DNA of 64,000 nt from NCBI RefSeq assembly GCF_902686445.1, contig NC_062217.1, positions 86,361,758 through 86,425,757 of the forward strand. The letters are read 5' to 3'. The position numbers were made by a program, and so were the translations under genes. Origin of the DNA: Sciurus carolinensis (lineage: Eukaryota; Chordata; Mammalia; Rodentia; Sciuridae). Shown here piece by piece: positions 1 through 9,296 of the stretch. The number at the start of each line of letters is the position of its first letter. Position 1 is the first letter of the stretch. The notes below the pieces were generated by a model. That model did no database searches. It was given only the letters and a program-made list of their open reading frames with translations, and had not been told where the DNA came from.

Positions 1-1263
1 AAATAGGGGCATTGAAAGAAGGGATAGGACCAAAGCAAGATGGAAATCCAGCTGGGCAATCAAGTCCTATAGCTCCATGTTCATCACCTGGGGCACTTGG
101 CATCAGATGTTCTCTCCAAAGGGCTGTGTAGCTCCACCCCTGTGGCCTTGTTTGTTGCAGCCTAAGTGGCCTTTCTGTTGGTTTGTCTCTGCTCATTTCC
201 TGCAGCTTTCCTGGGATAATATCCCATGTTCCTGGCATTTCTTAATTTCGGTGGTTTCCACTGCAGCTTAGGCTTCCTCCTCACATCTCCACACTTTGAC
301 TTCTCATGGGTGCCTGCAGGAACTCCGACCCTGCTGTACTTTGCCTGGCCTCCAAGGTCTTCCCTTGAAATCTTGATGGAAGCTTCCATGATCCCCTAAC
401 TCCAGCATCCTGCATCCCTGCAGAACCAGCACCATGTGGTTGATGCCAAAGTCTGCCGCCATCTTGAACCAGTAGCCAAGTCTCCAGGGGCCCTTGCTGT
501 AGCAGCCTCTGAGGGTCTGGGTGGCTGAGCACAATGAAAAAACTTCCTAGGCCCCCATGTGCAAGAAGCATGCCCCACTGGTCTCTTCTCAAGAGAATTT
601 TCACCTTTACTCCCTTGAGCTCTGAGATGGTGGGGTCTTGTCAGCTCCTAAGATGCCCCCAAGCCATCCTTCTCATTGTCTCTAGGCAGTCTTTAGCATT
701 CCTTTAGTGGCAGTAATGTTTTTAACAGCTGCAACTTCCTTAGCCCTAGTTTTACTCCTGCCTTTCAAGTCCACCTTTAAAAAAATCTTTTTGTTCTGCT
801 TTCTGCTCCTGATATATCACAATAAATCTGGCTAAAAGTCACCAACAATATCCATGCCACTCCCTGAATGCTATGCTGCCTAGACATTTCTTCTGCCAGA
901 TTAAGAAGTCCACTGCTTCTAAAATCAGCCTCATAGAAAGTCTCTGGATATGGGAAAAATGCAGACAACTTCTCAGCCAGAACATAACATGAATGGCCCC
1001 TATTCCAAATTCCAATAGAATCATCCTTTTCTGAACCCTCTTGAGGTGGGTCTTCACTGAACACAGTCCTATTGCAATTCTGGTCTTCTGAGCTCCCACC
1101 AGAATCGGTCATTAATCTCTGCTTACAACAATCTAAAGCATTTCCAGATTGTACTGCTACACATCTAAAAAATCCTCTCACCAATTCTGAAAAGCTCCAA
1201 AATCTTCTGAAACACATGGTCAGGTTAGTCATAGCAACAACCCCACTTCTTGGTACCAATTCC
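1..1263 (-). mobile_element. ERVL-MaLR internal region fragment (MST/THE1-int-like)
   Basis: Read on the minus strand this runs out of the LTR at 1264-1638 into the sequence typical of MaLR internal regions: an agaagtggggt start just inside the LTR (near 1240-1250), then the diagnostic stretch around 850-1000 that resembles the 'gcagaagaaatttctaagcagcaaagcattcaagag' part of human MST/THE1 internal sequence. MaLRs are non-autonomous relatives of ERVL and carry no functional pol. The longest open stretch (777-1259, minus) has no retroviral domain I recognise and I do not count it as a gene. The element continues past the left edge of the window, so its other LTR is not visible. Confidence 0.72.
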
Positions 1264-1638
1264 TGTTTTAGTCAGCTTTTTTTGCTGCTGTGAATAAATG
1301 ATCTGACCAGCACAATTATAAAGACAGAAGAGTTTATTTGAGGGCTCATAGTTTCAGAGGGCTTAGTCCATAGAAGGCTGGCTCCATTCCTTGGGGCTCA
1401 AGGTGAGGCAGAACATCATGGCAGAACAGTGTGGCAGAGGGAAGCAGCTTACATCATCAGGAAGAAGAGAGAGAGAATCTCCAGACATGCCCCAATTCTA
1501 ATCTCCTCCAGCCACTCCAATTAATTCCATCAGGGATTAATTTACTGATTGGGTTAAGACTCTTACAACCCAATCACTTCTTCCTGTATTGTCTCACATG
1601 TGAGCTTTTGGGGGAGACCTCACATCCAAACCATAACA
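1264..1638 (-). mobile_element. ERVL-MaLR LTR, antisense
   Basis: Begins tgttttagtcagc and ends ccataaca on the plus strand, the reverse complement of the MaLR pattern tgttatggtttggatgtg...gctgactaaaaca. It is closely similar, inverted, to the sense copy at 23260-23649. It joins MaLR internal sequence on its left, so it is the 5' LTR of a minus-strand element. No clear 5-bp target duplication can be scored because only one end is in view. Confidence 0.8.
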
Positions 1639-1963
1639 CTCAGTGAACCTGAAGAATTTTCTTGATTCAAACCCCAGCCTAACAGGTGCTCTGGCAGTGT
1701 CTGGAGGCCAGCATCAGTTGGAAGGGGAAGAGGAGAGGGAGGTAGAGGTGGGAAGAGGGAAGAAGGAGACATAGTCGTAGTGCCTTCCTCCCTGTCCACA
1801 GTGTCTGAGTGCTGAAAGGCAGAGTACTGACCAAATACATGTGCTACTGGCTTCTTGGAAAAATGGAAGCAGAGTGGTCTTACATGCATCCCTGAGGTAT
1901 GGTTTTTCATTCCCAGTGCCCTTAGAAATCATCCAGAGAATGCAATAATCAGAAAACAAATTT
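1639..1963. other. intergenic, nothing recognised
   Basis: Contains a GA-rich tract (about 1715-1770). Minus-strand open frames across it are low-complexity and show no recognisable domain. No gene is supported. Confidence 0.6.
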
Positions 1964-2140
1964 GAGCCAGGCTTGGTGGCACACATATAAAATCTCAGCT
2001 ACTTAGGAAGCTAAAGCAGGAGAATGGCAAGTTTAAGGTCGACCTGGACAACATAGCAAGACCCTGTCTCAAAATAAAAGCAAAAAGAGTTTGGTGTTGT
2101 TCAGTGGATTCAATTCCCAGTACCAAAGAAAGAAAACACA
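1964..2140 (+). mobile_element. B1-dID-like SINE
   Basis: The left part (gagccaggcttggtggcacacatataaaatctcagctactt...) is a 7SL-derived B1-type monomer; it continues through gaccctgtctcaaaataaaa into a decayed ID-like right half (cagtggattcaattcccagtacc). A 7SL-ID chimera of this kind is known from squirrels and dormice. Moderately diverged. Confidence 0.72.
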
Positions 2141-2167
2141 TTTTCACTTGCATTTTAGCATTTACCT

Positions 2168-2200
2168 TGTGTGTGTGTGTTTATGTGTGTGTGTGTGCGT
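2168..2200. repeat. (GT)n microsatellite
   Basis: Two GT runs interrupted by ttta. Simple repeat with no coding meaning. Confidence 0.9.
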
Positions 2201-2343
2201 CCTCTAGTTCTGTTCATTATACTTTCAGGTTTGCTCTTAAAATGTTTAGAGCCTAAGCCAGACAAAACATCAGGAAGATACAAAATCAAACACGCTTCCA
2301 CACCATTTGCAGAAGATTGAAGCTGCTGGTTAAGAATGTCACT

Positions 2344-2349
2344 GCTGCC
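2344..2349. repeat. left 6-bp target-site duplication of the IAP-like ERV
   Basis: gctgcc lies directly before the first TG of the 5' LTR and is repeated exactly at 8481-8486 directly after the final CA of the 3' LTR. Six bases is the usual duplication length for class II (betaretrovirus-like) elements, so the provirus still sits in its original integration site. Confidence 0.9.
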
Positions 2350-2676
2350 TGTGGCGGGCAAGACCCGGGGCCCAGGGTTACGCCACATGCATCCAAGATG
2401 GCGACTGGCAGAGAGCCAAAGGGCATGAATGTGCCTTGAGAAAAACAGGAAGCATTTACCATTGACTGCTTAGCGCGTTGACAGATATATCTTACATGTA
2501 TGCTTGAGCTCATGATTGCTTGAGCTTTAATAGTATTGGATGGACATATCTGATTACAATTGCTTATGCATGAGACTGCATATATATTGAGGGTGTTATC
2601 CAAATAAAGGGGAAGCTACTTCATGAACTTCTGAAGTGTACGTGTCATTTGTCCCGCTGGTCGGTGGCAAGCGGCA
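2350..2676 (+). mobile_element. 5' LTR of the IAP-like ERV (327 bp)
   Basis: Starts TGTGG and ends GGCA. It contains a YY1-type motif ccaagatggcg near 2392-2402, a TATA-like gcatatatatt near 2578-2588, and an AATAAA at 2603-2608 that would end the R region. Compared with the 3' LTR it lacks 20 bp in U3 (after accattgact) and 3 bp after gggcatg. Confidence 0.93.
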
Positions 2677-2678
2677 AG

Positions 2679-2696
2679 TGGTGACCTGTACGGGGA
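2679..2696 (+). promoter_or_regulatory. primer binding site, atypical
   Basis: TGGTGACCTGTACGGGGA lies 2 nt after the LTR, where the PBS belongs, and starts with the obligatory TGG. It is not the usual Lys site of betaretroviruses nor the Phe site of mouse IAPs. The first eight bases fit tRNA-Trp, but only about 12 of 18 match overall, so the primer is unresolved. Confidence 0.6.
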
Positions 2697-2708
2697 ATAG
2701 TGAGCGCT

Positions 2709-2717
2709 CAGGTAAGT
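2709..2717 (+). promoter_or_regulatory. retroviral major splice donor candidate
   Basis: CAG|GTAAGT is an exact consensus 5' splice site, 13 nt after the PBS and upstream of gag, where retroviruses keep the major donor for subgenomic env RNA. Confidence 0.65.
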
Positions 2718-2770
2718 AATAAAGAAGAAAATTTTTCACTAGCACAGTCAACTAGCAGTCAACTAGCAGG

Positions 2771-2860
2771 TTTCCCTATTTGAGGAAATGGTAGCCTTAA
2801 GGTTTAACGGAAGGTTCCCCTAGTAAGGGAACGTAACAAAAGGCTGTCCCAAGAGACAGC
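2771..2860 (+). other. leader with three short hairpins (possible packaging region)
   Basis: Three consecutive perfect stems: tttcc/ggaaa (2771-2775 with 2784-2788), gttccc/gggaac (2814-2819 with 2827-2832) and gctgtc/gacagc (2843-2848 with 2855-2860), with loops of 6-8 nt. They lie between the splice donor and the gag start. Retroviral packaging and dimerisation elements occupy this interval; that role is inferred. An 11-bp direct repeat (agtcaactagc twice) lies just upstream at 2747-2768. Confidence 0.5.
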
Positions 2861-2879
2861 AAAGGACATCCTGTAGTAA

Positions 2880-4312
2880 ATGAATATGTGTAAGGTGTTA
2901 TTTGTATTACCTTTTCTTGTTTGGTTTCTGTTTGTTGTTGTGGTGATATGGACATTAGTTCATTTCTGTCTGACTTCCAAAAAACAAAAATTTCAAGAAC
3001 AGTTAAGAGAAGGGGAAAAAATATTAGAAACTGTAAAAGAAGAACAATCAAGTCGAGCTTCTGAAAGAGAAAGTAGATGTTCAGACTCAGAACAGGGATG
3101 TGACTCTGAAGAACGGGAGCTATCTGAGACAGAGCTAGAAAAGAAGTTCTCTCAGTGGCATTTAACCCCTACCGTGCCACACCCTCCAGCATATAATCCA
3201 GATCACCACTCTTTTCCAAGTTGTAGGGGCACATGTACTTGCTGCACAGGGGCGGCCCCCAGATAGTGGGCTGATGTAGAATCTCAGTCAGTGTTCCCAA
3301 TATTCCTGGTATTTGAAGATCAAAACAATCAGAGATATCATCAAATATTAGATATAAAATTAGTAAAACAGTTAAAAGAGGCAGTTATGTCCTATGGAGT
3401 ACAAGTTGCATTTACCTTTTCTTTATTAGAGAATGTTGCAAGTCAAAATCTTACTCCAACTGATTGGGGTAATTTAGCAAAGGCATATTTATCTGGGGGA
3501 CAATATCTCATGTGGAAGGTGGCTAACCAGGAGTTATGCTCTGATACTGCCCGACATAATGCAGTTGTGGGCAATCCTCAATGGAATCTAAACATGCCGA
3601 CAGGCCAAGGACCATATGAAGGGCAAGGTAATCAGATTAACTTCCACCCCGGTGTGTATCAACAAATTAGTGCTGCTGCCACTAAAGCTTGGAAAACGCT
3701 TTCAGGTGCTGGCGATCTTCAAGGACAGTTATCTAAAGTTATTCAAGGTCATAATGAACCCTATGCTGATTTTGTAGACAGATTGATTCAAACAGCAGAA
3801 CGTATATTTGAAGATGTGGACCAGGCTATGCCTTTAGTCAAACAGCTTGCATATGAGCAAGCAAATAAATGGTGTAAAGAAGCAATAAGACCAAGAAAAA
3901 CAAAGACCTTGGAGCCTACTTAAAGGCTTGTAGGGATATTATTGAGACATTTATTCAAGGTCAGGTGATGGCTGCAGCACTTGCACATGGTCTTAGAGGT
4001 AATACCAGCTCCCGCCCAGGCCAACAGTGTTATCAATGTAAACAATTTGGACACATGAAAAAGGACTGCCCCCAAGGTTCTGTGCCAAAACTATGTCCCT
4101 GATGTAAAAAAGGGAAACACTGGGCAAGTGACTGTAAATCAACTAGAGACAAAGATGGTAACCCTTTACCTCCAAAAAATGGGAATCAGGGCCCACAAAT
4201 ATATGGGGCTATTCAGTCCGTGCCTCGGACCCATTACCCCTTGACTCCCCAATTAGACAAACAAGAGGAAGCGCAGGATTGGACCTCTGTGCCTCCACCA
4301 GAGCAGTATTAA
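2880..4312 (+). pseudogene. gag: gag of the IAP-like ERV (broken)
   Basis: Gag is the structural polyprotein. The N-terminal part starts at 2880 with a strongly hydrophobic segment (about residues 5-31) followed by basic and then acidic, Ser/Glu-rich sequence. After an in-frame TAG at 3264-3266 the same frame continues as matrix/capsid sequence; a capsid-type major homology region lies near 3747-3800 (key residues QGHNEPY...DRL). A frame change near 3895-3905 moves the reading to the nucleocapsid frame, which has one intact CX2CX4HX4C zinc knuckle (4028-4069) and a second (4094-4135) with a TGA at 4100-4102. The gag stop is at 4310-4312. An N-terminal hydrophobic signal is known for mouse IAP Gag, which buds into the endoplasmic reticulum; the same behaviour here is inference. 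With one stop, one frameshift and a broken second knuckle it is non-functional. Confidence 0.88.
4174..4180 (+). promoter_or_regulatory. gag-pro -1 ribosomal frameshift slip site
   Basis: The heptamer A AAA AAT is in phase with the nucleocapsid frame. A -1 slip here enters the frame that reads straight into the dUTPase motif without a stop. Betaretroviruses make Gag-Pro through an A AAA AAC-type heptamer at the same place. I did not establish a downstream pseudoknot. Confidence 0.65.
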
Positions 4313-5036
4313 CTCCAGAGATGGGAGTACAACCAATACCAACTTCGTTTGTTGGCCCATTACCTAAAGGAACAGTGGGACTAATTCTGGGGAGGAGTTC
4401 TTCTACTTTAAAAGGATTAAATATTGTCCCTGGAGTTATAGACCCTGATTTTACAGGAGAAATAAAAATCCTTGCTTCTTCACCAAGAGGTGTAGCAATA
4501 ATAGCTCAGGGTGATCACATAGCACAATTGTTGGTCTTACCCAGCGGCCATGATCAATATCCATCAAAAAATATTATTAGGGGAAATAAAGGATTAGGTT
4601 CTACTGGCCAAAATATGGTCATGTTAACATTGGATTTAAAAGATAGACCTATGACAAAGTTAGTGATAGAAGGCAAAAGTTTTGAGGGCTTATTAGATAC
4701 TGGGGCTGACAAAAGTCAGAATGGCCCAAAGCCTGGCCACTTCAACAGGCAGATCAGACTTTAAGGGGATTGTGTATAGCTTCCAATCCTAACAAGAGTG
4801 CAACCATATTAAAATGGAAGGATGAGGAAGGTTATAATGGTACCGTCCAACCTTACGTCCTTGAACATCTCCCAGTAAACTTGTGGGGGAGAGATATCAT
4901 GGAACAGATGGATTTACATCTCATATCCGAGATCCCATACAGTAATCTAAAAGCTAATCAAATGATGTTAGCCAAGGACACATATGGGGAAAAGGTGTTG
5001 GGGAAAATAGTCAAGGACCTACTTCACCCATTTTAG
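4180..5036 (+). pseudogene. pro: pro: dUTPase plus aspartic protease (broken)
   Basis: Open from the slip site through a trimeric dUTPase (hydrolyses dUTP to dUMP): AGLDLCAS near 4273-4296, GRSSSTLKGLNIVPGVIDPDF near 4393-4455 and GDHIAQLLVLP near 4510-4545. The aspartic protease follows, with the active-site triad in LLDTGAD (about 4690-4710). A few codons later (about 4711-4720) the frame changes and part of the protease flap region appears to be missing; the first frame stops at 4762-4764. The protease C-terminal sequence (NLWGRDIMEQM near 4879-4911) resumes in another frame and ends at 5034-5036. Gag processing would need an intact protease, so this copy is dead. The dUTPase inside pro is a strong class II marker. 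Confidence 0.85.
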
Positions 5037-5040
5037 TTAC

Positions 5041-6620
5041 TCCAAAACAAGATAAAAAGGGATTGGATTTTCATTAGGGGCCACTGAAGCAATTAAAATA
5101 ACATGGAAATCTGATAAACCTGTCTGGGTCCCTCAGTGGCCCCTCTCAAAAGACAAATAAGAAGCAGCCCAGCAATTGGTTAAAGAACAACTAGAGGCTG
5201 GACACATCAAACCATCCACCTCTCCTTTCAACACACCAATATTCATAATAAAAAAGAAATCAGGAAAATGGAGGCTATTACATGACCTAAGAGCAGTAAA
5301 TTCTATAATAGAGCCCATGGGACCTATTCAATTAGGATTACCTACTTTATCGACTATCCCAGTTAATTGGCCCTCCATTGTAATTGACATAAAAGATTGC
5401 TTCTTTTCCATTCTGTTACATCCCTCAGACACCAAAAGGTTCGCATTTACTGTGCCCTCACTTAATAATAGCTCTCCTAATAAAAGATATGAATGGATAG
5501 TTCTCCCACAAGGCATGACTAATAGCCCCACTATGTGTCAAATATATGTAGGCAAGGCTATTGAACCCATACGCCTAGCAAACCCTTAACTTTTAATCTA
5601 TCATTATATGGATGATATTTTGCTAGCTCATAAGGAAAAACCTGTCTTAGAGCAATGCTATAATTCCTTACTAAAGTCACTGGAAAGATGGGGCTTACAT
5701 ATTGCCATTGATAAAGTACAAATGACAGACAACAAAAACTTCCTGGGATCTATCATAAATGCAACTATGGTTAAACCCATAAAAATTACTGTTAGGGTGG
5801 ACAGACTTAGAACTTTAAATGATTTTCAAAAACTTTTGGGTGATATTAATTGGATTAGACCTTACCTTCATTTACCCACCTCAAGTTTGGGCCCCCTGTT
5901 TGATATTCTTAAAGGTGATTCTGACCCCCTTTCTAAGCGGGTGCTTACCCCTAAGGCTCGAACAGCTCTCAAGCTTGTTGAAACAGCTATGGAAAAGGTT
6001 CATCTTGATCGTATTGACCTAGCTAAACCTTTATCATTCATTGTCTTGGCCACAAATAAGTTACCCACAGGAGTGTTTTGGCAAAAGGGTCCTATTCTAT
6101 GAGTTCACATGAATTATGCCCCTAACAAAGTCTTATCCTTGTTTACTGAATCTGTGGCAGAATTAATCCTTAAGGCATTAAAATATCCCTTTCCACCTTT
6201 GGATCACATCCCTCAATAATCACTACTCCATATACTACTGATCAGATACAATATCTTATTAATAATTCAAATTCATGGACTATAGTCTTTACTAGTACTT
6301 CTGCTGTTTTGACAATCATTTGCCATCTGATCCTCTTCTCCAATTTTGGAGTCAACATCCTATAATTTTCCCTAAAGTCACCCTAAAAGAACCTATTATA
6401 GGAGCTACCCTTATATTTACTGATGGATCAAAAAATGGTATAGGTGCTATTACTATAATGTTACAGAAACATTGCTATTTAATACTCTATCTGCACAACA
6501 AACAGAACTATTAGTAGCTATAGCAGGAATCAAAACCCACCATGAGCTTTTAACCTATTCTCTGATAGCAAATACGTTGTTAATGCTATTCAAAATTTAG
6601 AATTAACTGGTCTGATTTCC
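5041..6620 (+). pseudogene. pol: pol: reverse transcriptase and RNase H (broken)
   Basis: RT copies viral RNA into DNA. The frame open at 5065 carries an in-frame TAA at about 5158-5160, then the RT fingers and palm ([17 protein letters not shown] near 5248-5300; LPQGMTNSP near 5503-5529). A TAA at 5587-5589 interrupts it just before the catalytic YMDD box (5605-5616), which is intact. Thumb and connection sequence run to a TGA at 6100-6102. RNase H follows in shifted frames: an IFTDGSK box with the first catalytic Asp near 6415-6432, and LFSDSKYVVNAI near 6550-6590. Catalytic residues persist but at least three stops and several frame changes prevent expression. Confidence 0.88.
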
Positions 6621-6639
6621 CTCACCTCCACTATTACTT

Positions 6640-7600
6640 AATATTTACAATGCTTACAGAAACTTATCTGGGACAGAAAAGATTCTTTTTTTATTGGGTA
6701 TGTTCGGGCTCATACTGGCCTTCCAGGTCCTCTAAGTTTACGCAATGACTTAACAGACACGGCCACCAGAGACCCACACATCTTTAATACGCTTGAAAAT
6801 GCAAAAACTTTTCATTCCAAATTTCACATAAATGCTTCCACTCTACATACACGCTATAAAATTACTAAGGCAACAGCTAGGGACATAGTCAAGTCTTGTG
6901 CTAAATGTGCTACACTTATTCCTAACCCCTCATTAGGAGTAAATCCAAAAGGGCTTCAGCCCAATCGTATTTGGCAAATGGATGTAACTCATTATTCAGA
7001 ATTTGGAAAACTACAATTCATTCATGGGTCTATTGATACCTTTTCAGGATTTATTATGGCCTCTGCTCATACTGGAGAAAAAACCAAAGATGTAATAACA
7101 CACTGTTTACACTCTTTCTCCATCCTGGGGGTTCCCAAACAAATTAAAACAGATAATGGTCCTGGATATATGTCCCAGGTCTTTAAATAATTTTTTTCCA
7201 CCTTTGGTATTCAACATGTCACAGGAATTCCCTATAACCCTACTGGACAAAGCATTGTTGAGCGTGCCCATTTAATGCTTAAAAACATGCTTTATAAACA
7301 AAAAGGGGGAATAGGGGCATCATACAGATCCCCAAAAGACAAATTATCTGTTGCCTTGCTCATCTTAAATTTTTTAAATCTAGATTCTGAGGGCTGATCC
7401 GCTGCTGACCGTCATTCAGAGCCTAATAAAAAACATCTACCTCAAGTGCTCTGGAAGGACATTCTATCGGGACAATGGAAAGGCCCGGATCCAGTGTTAA
7501 TCTGGACCTGAGGATCTGTTTGTATTTTCCCACAGGACACATAATTGCCAATTTGGGTGCCAGAGAGATTGGTCAAGTCCTCAACAGAGACCCAAAAACA
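6640..7600 (+). pseudogene. pol: pol: integrase (broken)
   Basis: Integrase joins viral DNA to the host chromosome. The N-terminal HHCC zinc-binding module is visible at about 6822-6912 (FHINAST, LHTRY, CAKC). The DDE catalytic core keeps all three acidic residues in one frame: Asp in QMDVTH (6981-6983), Asp in KTDNGP (7152-7154) and Glu in SIVERAH (7260-7262). A TAA at 7188-7190 lies between the second and third, and a TGA follows near 7395. The C-terminal part ends near 7600 with the WVPERLV motif typical of betaretroviral integrases (about 7555-7575). Its C-terminus overlaps the env start at 7609 in another frame, as in related viruses. Confidence 0.87.
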
Positions 7601-7608
7601 GGAAGAAG

Positions 7609-7975
7609 ATGAGGAGGCTTCTCCCGCTGATGGTGTTGGCGATTTCTCACCAAGTTAATGGAGGAGACTCGCGTGAACTATGGGGGATAGTAAAGACGTG
7701 GTCCTATCCTGTACCCCTTACCAACTCTTCTATTCTATATCCTCCTATTTTTACAACAATTGACCACATTTCTCCAGTTTGCTGTTCAAGGGGGAAAAGA
7801 ATGGTTTGGGTTTTTGTCCATGGGAGGTTTATTGTGTGTTGTATCTGTTCTGTGCATATAGTGTTTATACAAAATGCGTATACATCGGCGCAGAGAAACA
7901 GCCATTATTCGCCAAGCTCTCGTCGCAATTGATGCTGGTTCATCCCCCCAAGTCTGGTTAAATATGCTGGACTGG
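7609..7975 (+). pseudogene. env: env remnant, internally deleted
   Basis: A 107-codon frame opens with an Arg-rich start and a signal-peptide-like hydrophobic stretch (MRRLLPLMVLAISHQ), placed as env should be relative to the end of pol. After roughly 50 codons that resemble the surface-subunit N-terminus, the sequence passes into what looks, in a different frame, like a membrane-spanning segment and a basic cytoplasmic tail (about 7815-7975, broken by a TAG near 7860). Most of the surface and transmembrane subunits, about 1.5 kb in related viruses, are missing. I infer one internal deletion joining the two ends; slippage or a spliced template are alternatives. No functional envelope can be made. 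Confidence 0.6.
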
Positions 7976-8119
7976 TAGTCAAAGATAGGTAAGATTCATG
8001 GGGAGCTCATACCGACCTAAGACAGGAAATGAGGGCTAAAGCCTCATTGTCTGATGATGGGTAAGGATGTGGCTCCATCCTGGACAACCTAAGACAGGCA
8101 TGGTCTCTTTTATAAACAG

Positions 8120-8130
8120 AAAGGGGGAGA
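8120..8130 (+). promoter_or_regulatory. polypurine tract of the IAP-like ERV
   Basis: aaagggggaga ends exactly at the first TG of the 3' LTR. This purine run primes plus-strand synthesis in retroviruses. Confidence 0.85.
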
Positions 8131-8480
8131 TGTGGAGGGCGAGACCCGGGGCCCAGGCTTATGCCACATGCATCCAAGATGGCGATTGGCAGAGAGCCAA
8201 AGGGCATGCTGAACGTGCCTTGAGAAAAACAGGAAGCGTTTACCATTGACTGTATGATAATTAGTTCAGTTGCTTAGCGCGTGGACAGATATATCTTACA
8301 TGTATGCTTGAGCTCGTGATTGCTTGACCTTTAATAGGATTGGATGGACATATCTGATTACAATTGCTTATGCATGAGACTGCATATATATTGAGGGTGT
8401 TATCCAAATAAAGGGGAAGCTGCTTCATGAACTTCTGAAGTGTACACGTCGTTTGTCCTGCTGGTCGGCGGCAAGCAGCA
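8131..8480 (+). mobile_element. 3' LTR of the IAP-like ERV (350 bp)
   Basis: Same order as the 5' LTR: TGTGG start, ccaagatggcg motif, TATA-like stretch, AATAAA at 8407-8412, GCA end. It holds a 20-bp segment (tatgataattagttcagttg region near 8253-8272) absent from the 5' LTR. It is followed by the duplicated gctgcc at 8481-8486. Confidence 0.93.
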
Positions 8481-8486
8481 GCTGCC

Positions 8487-8812
8487 AGCATTGAATATGT
8501 CCAATTTCTCTTGTTCAAAATCACCATGAAGACAGATCTGATCTGTCCTAAGGCATTTGTTGGATGATGGGGGATTAGGGTTATGGGCTCTGCACCCAGA
8601 ACCAAATGTTCAGAGAATGGTAATGTGGAATGAAAAGGAAGAACCATTTTTCTTTTCTTAAGTAAAGTCCACAAGTAATAACAGAGATTCAAGTTGGAGT
8701 CTGAAGGTTTCTCTTAGCATGTGTACTTAAGATTTACCTTAAGAGATGCTTCAGTCCTCACCACAATGATGGTAGTGGAGATACAAGGATAGACACTTTT
8801 CAAAACCGCATT
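8487..8812. other. intergenic, nothing recognised
   Basis: Right flank of the ERV. I see no gene, SINE or LTR signature. Confidence 0.6.
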
Positions 8813-8992
8813 TACCTGGCACAGTGTGCGTGGATGTAATCCCAAAGATTTGGGAGGCTGAGGAAGGAGGATCCCAAGTTCAAGGCCAGCCTTGGCAACT
8901 TAGTAAAGCTGTCTCAAAATAAAAAGGCCAGGGATGTAGCTCAGGGGTAAAGCAACCCTGGGTTCAATCCCCAGTACTAGAAAAACAAAAAA
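8813..8992 (+). mobile_element. B1-dID SINE
   Basis: B1-type left half (ggcacagtgtgcgtggatgtaatccc...gaggctgaggaaggaggatcccaagttcaaggccagcc) joined through gctgtctcaaaataaaaa to an ID right half (gatgtagctcaggggtaaag...gggttcaatccccagtac) with an A-rich tail. The right half keeps recognisable A and B box-like sequence of its tRNA ancestor. Confidence 0.85.
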
Positions 8993-9296
8993 TCAAAACT
9001 TCATTTCAAAACAACTGTACTCTTAAAATAAACTTATTTTTTGTATATGAATTATGTGCCAATAAAGTTGATTTCAAAGGAACTGTGCATATTTGTGCAT
9101 ATGTACATATATTTTCAGTCAATACAAATACTAAAGTTCACACAAAAGTATTGATTCTTATTTCATTCATTTATCATTTCAATATTTAATTTTAAATAGT
9201 CTTTTTTAATGGTTGTGGCTCAGTCTGAGAGACAAGGTTTGGAGGAGTCTTAGGCTGAGGAGTCATTAGGGGCCAACTATTTTCATCAGTGTGAAA
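8993..9296. other. intergenic AT-rich, nothing recognised
   Basis: AT-rich sequence with scattered AATAAA and ATTT motifs. No gene is supported. Confidence 0.55.

Larger units (their letters stand above)
2350..8480 (+). mobile_element. IAP-like class II endogenous retrovirus, env-deleted
   Basis: A 6.1-kb provirus with LTRs at 2350-2676 and 8131-8480, primer site, splice donor, gag with a zinc-knuckle nucleocapsid, pro with a dUTPase domain, pol (RT, RNase H, integrase) and a polypurine tract. Only about 0.5 kb separates integrase from the 3' LTR, holding the two ends of an env gene. The dUTPase in pro, the gag-pro frameshift layout and the 6-bp duplication place it in class II (ERVK/IAP-like). 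The LTRs differ at about 18 aligned positions by eye (about 5-6%) plus indels of 3 and 20 bp, so it is neither new nor ancient. Stops and frameshifts in every gene mean it cannot make full proteins. I infer env loss came with an intracellular life style, as in mouse IAPs. Confidence 0.92.

Noticed and set aside
777..1259. 160-codon minus-strand open frame
   Set aside because: It lies in MaLR internal sequence, which encodes no conserved protein, and has no domain I recognise.
2279..2603. 105-codon minus-strand frame across the 5' LTR, repeated at 8007-8692
   Set aside because: It is antisense to both LTRs; its duplication reflects the LTR repeat and not a gene family.
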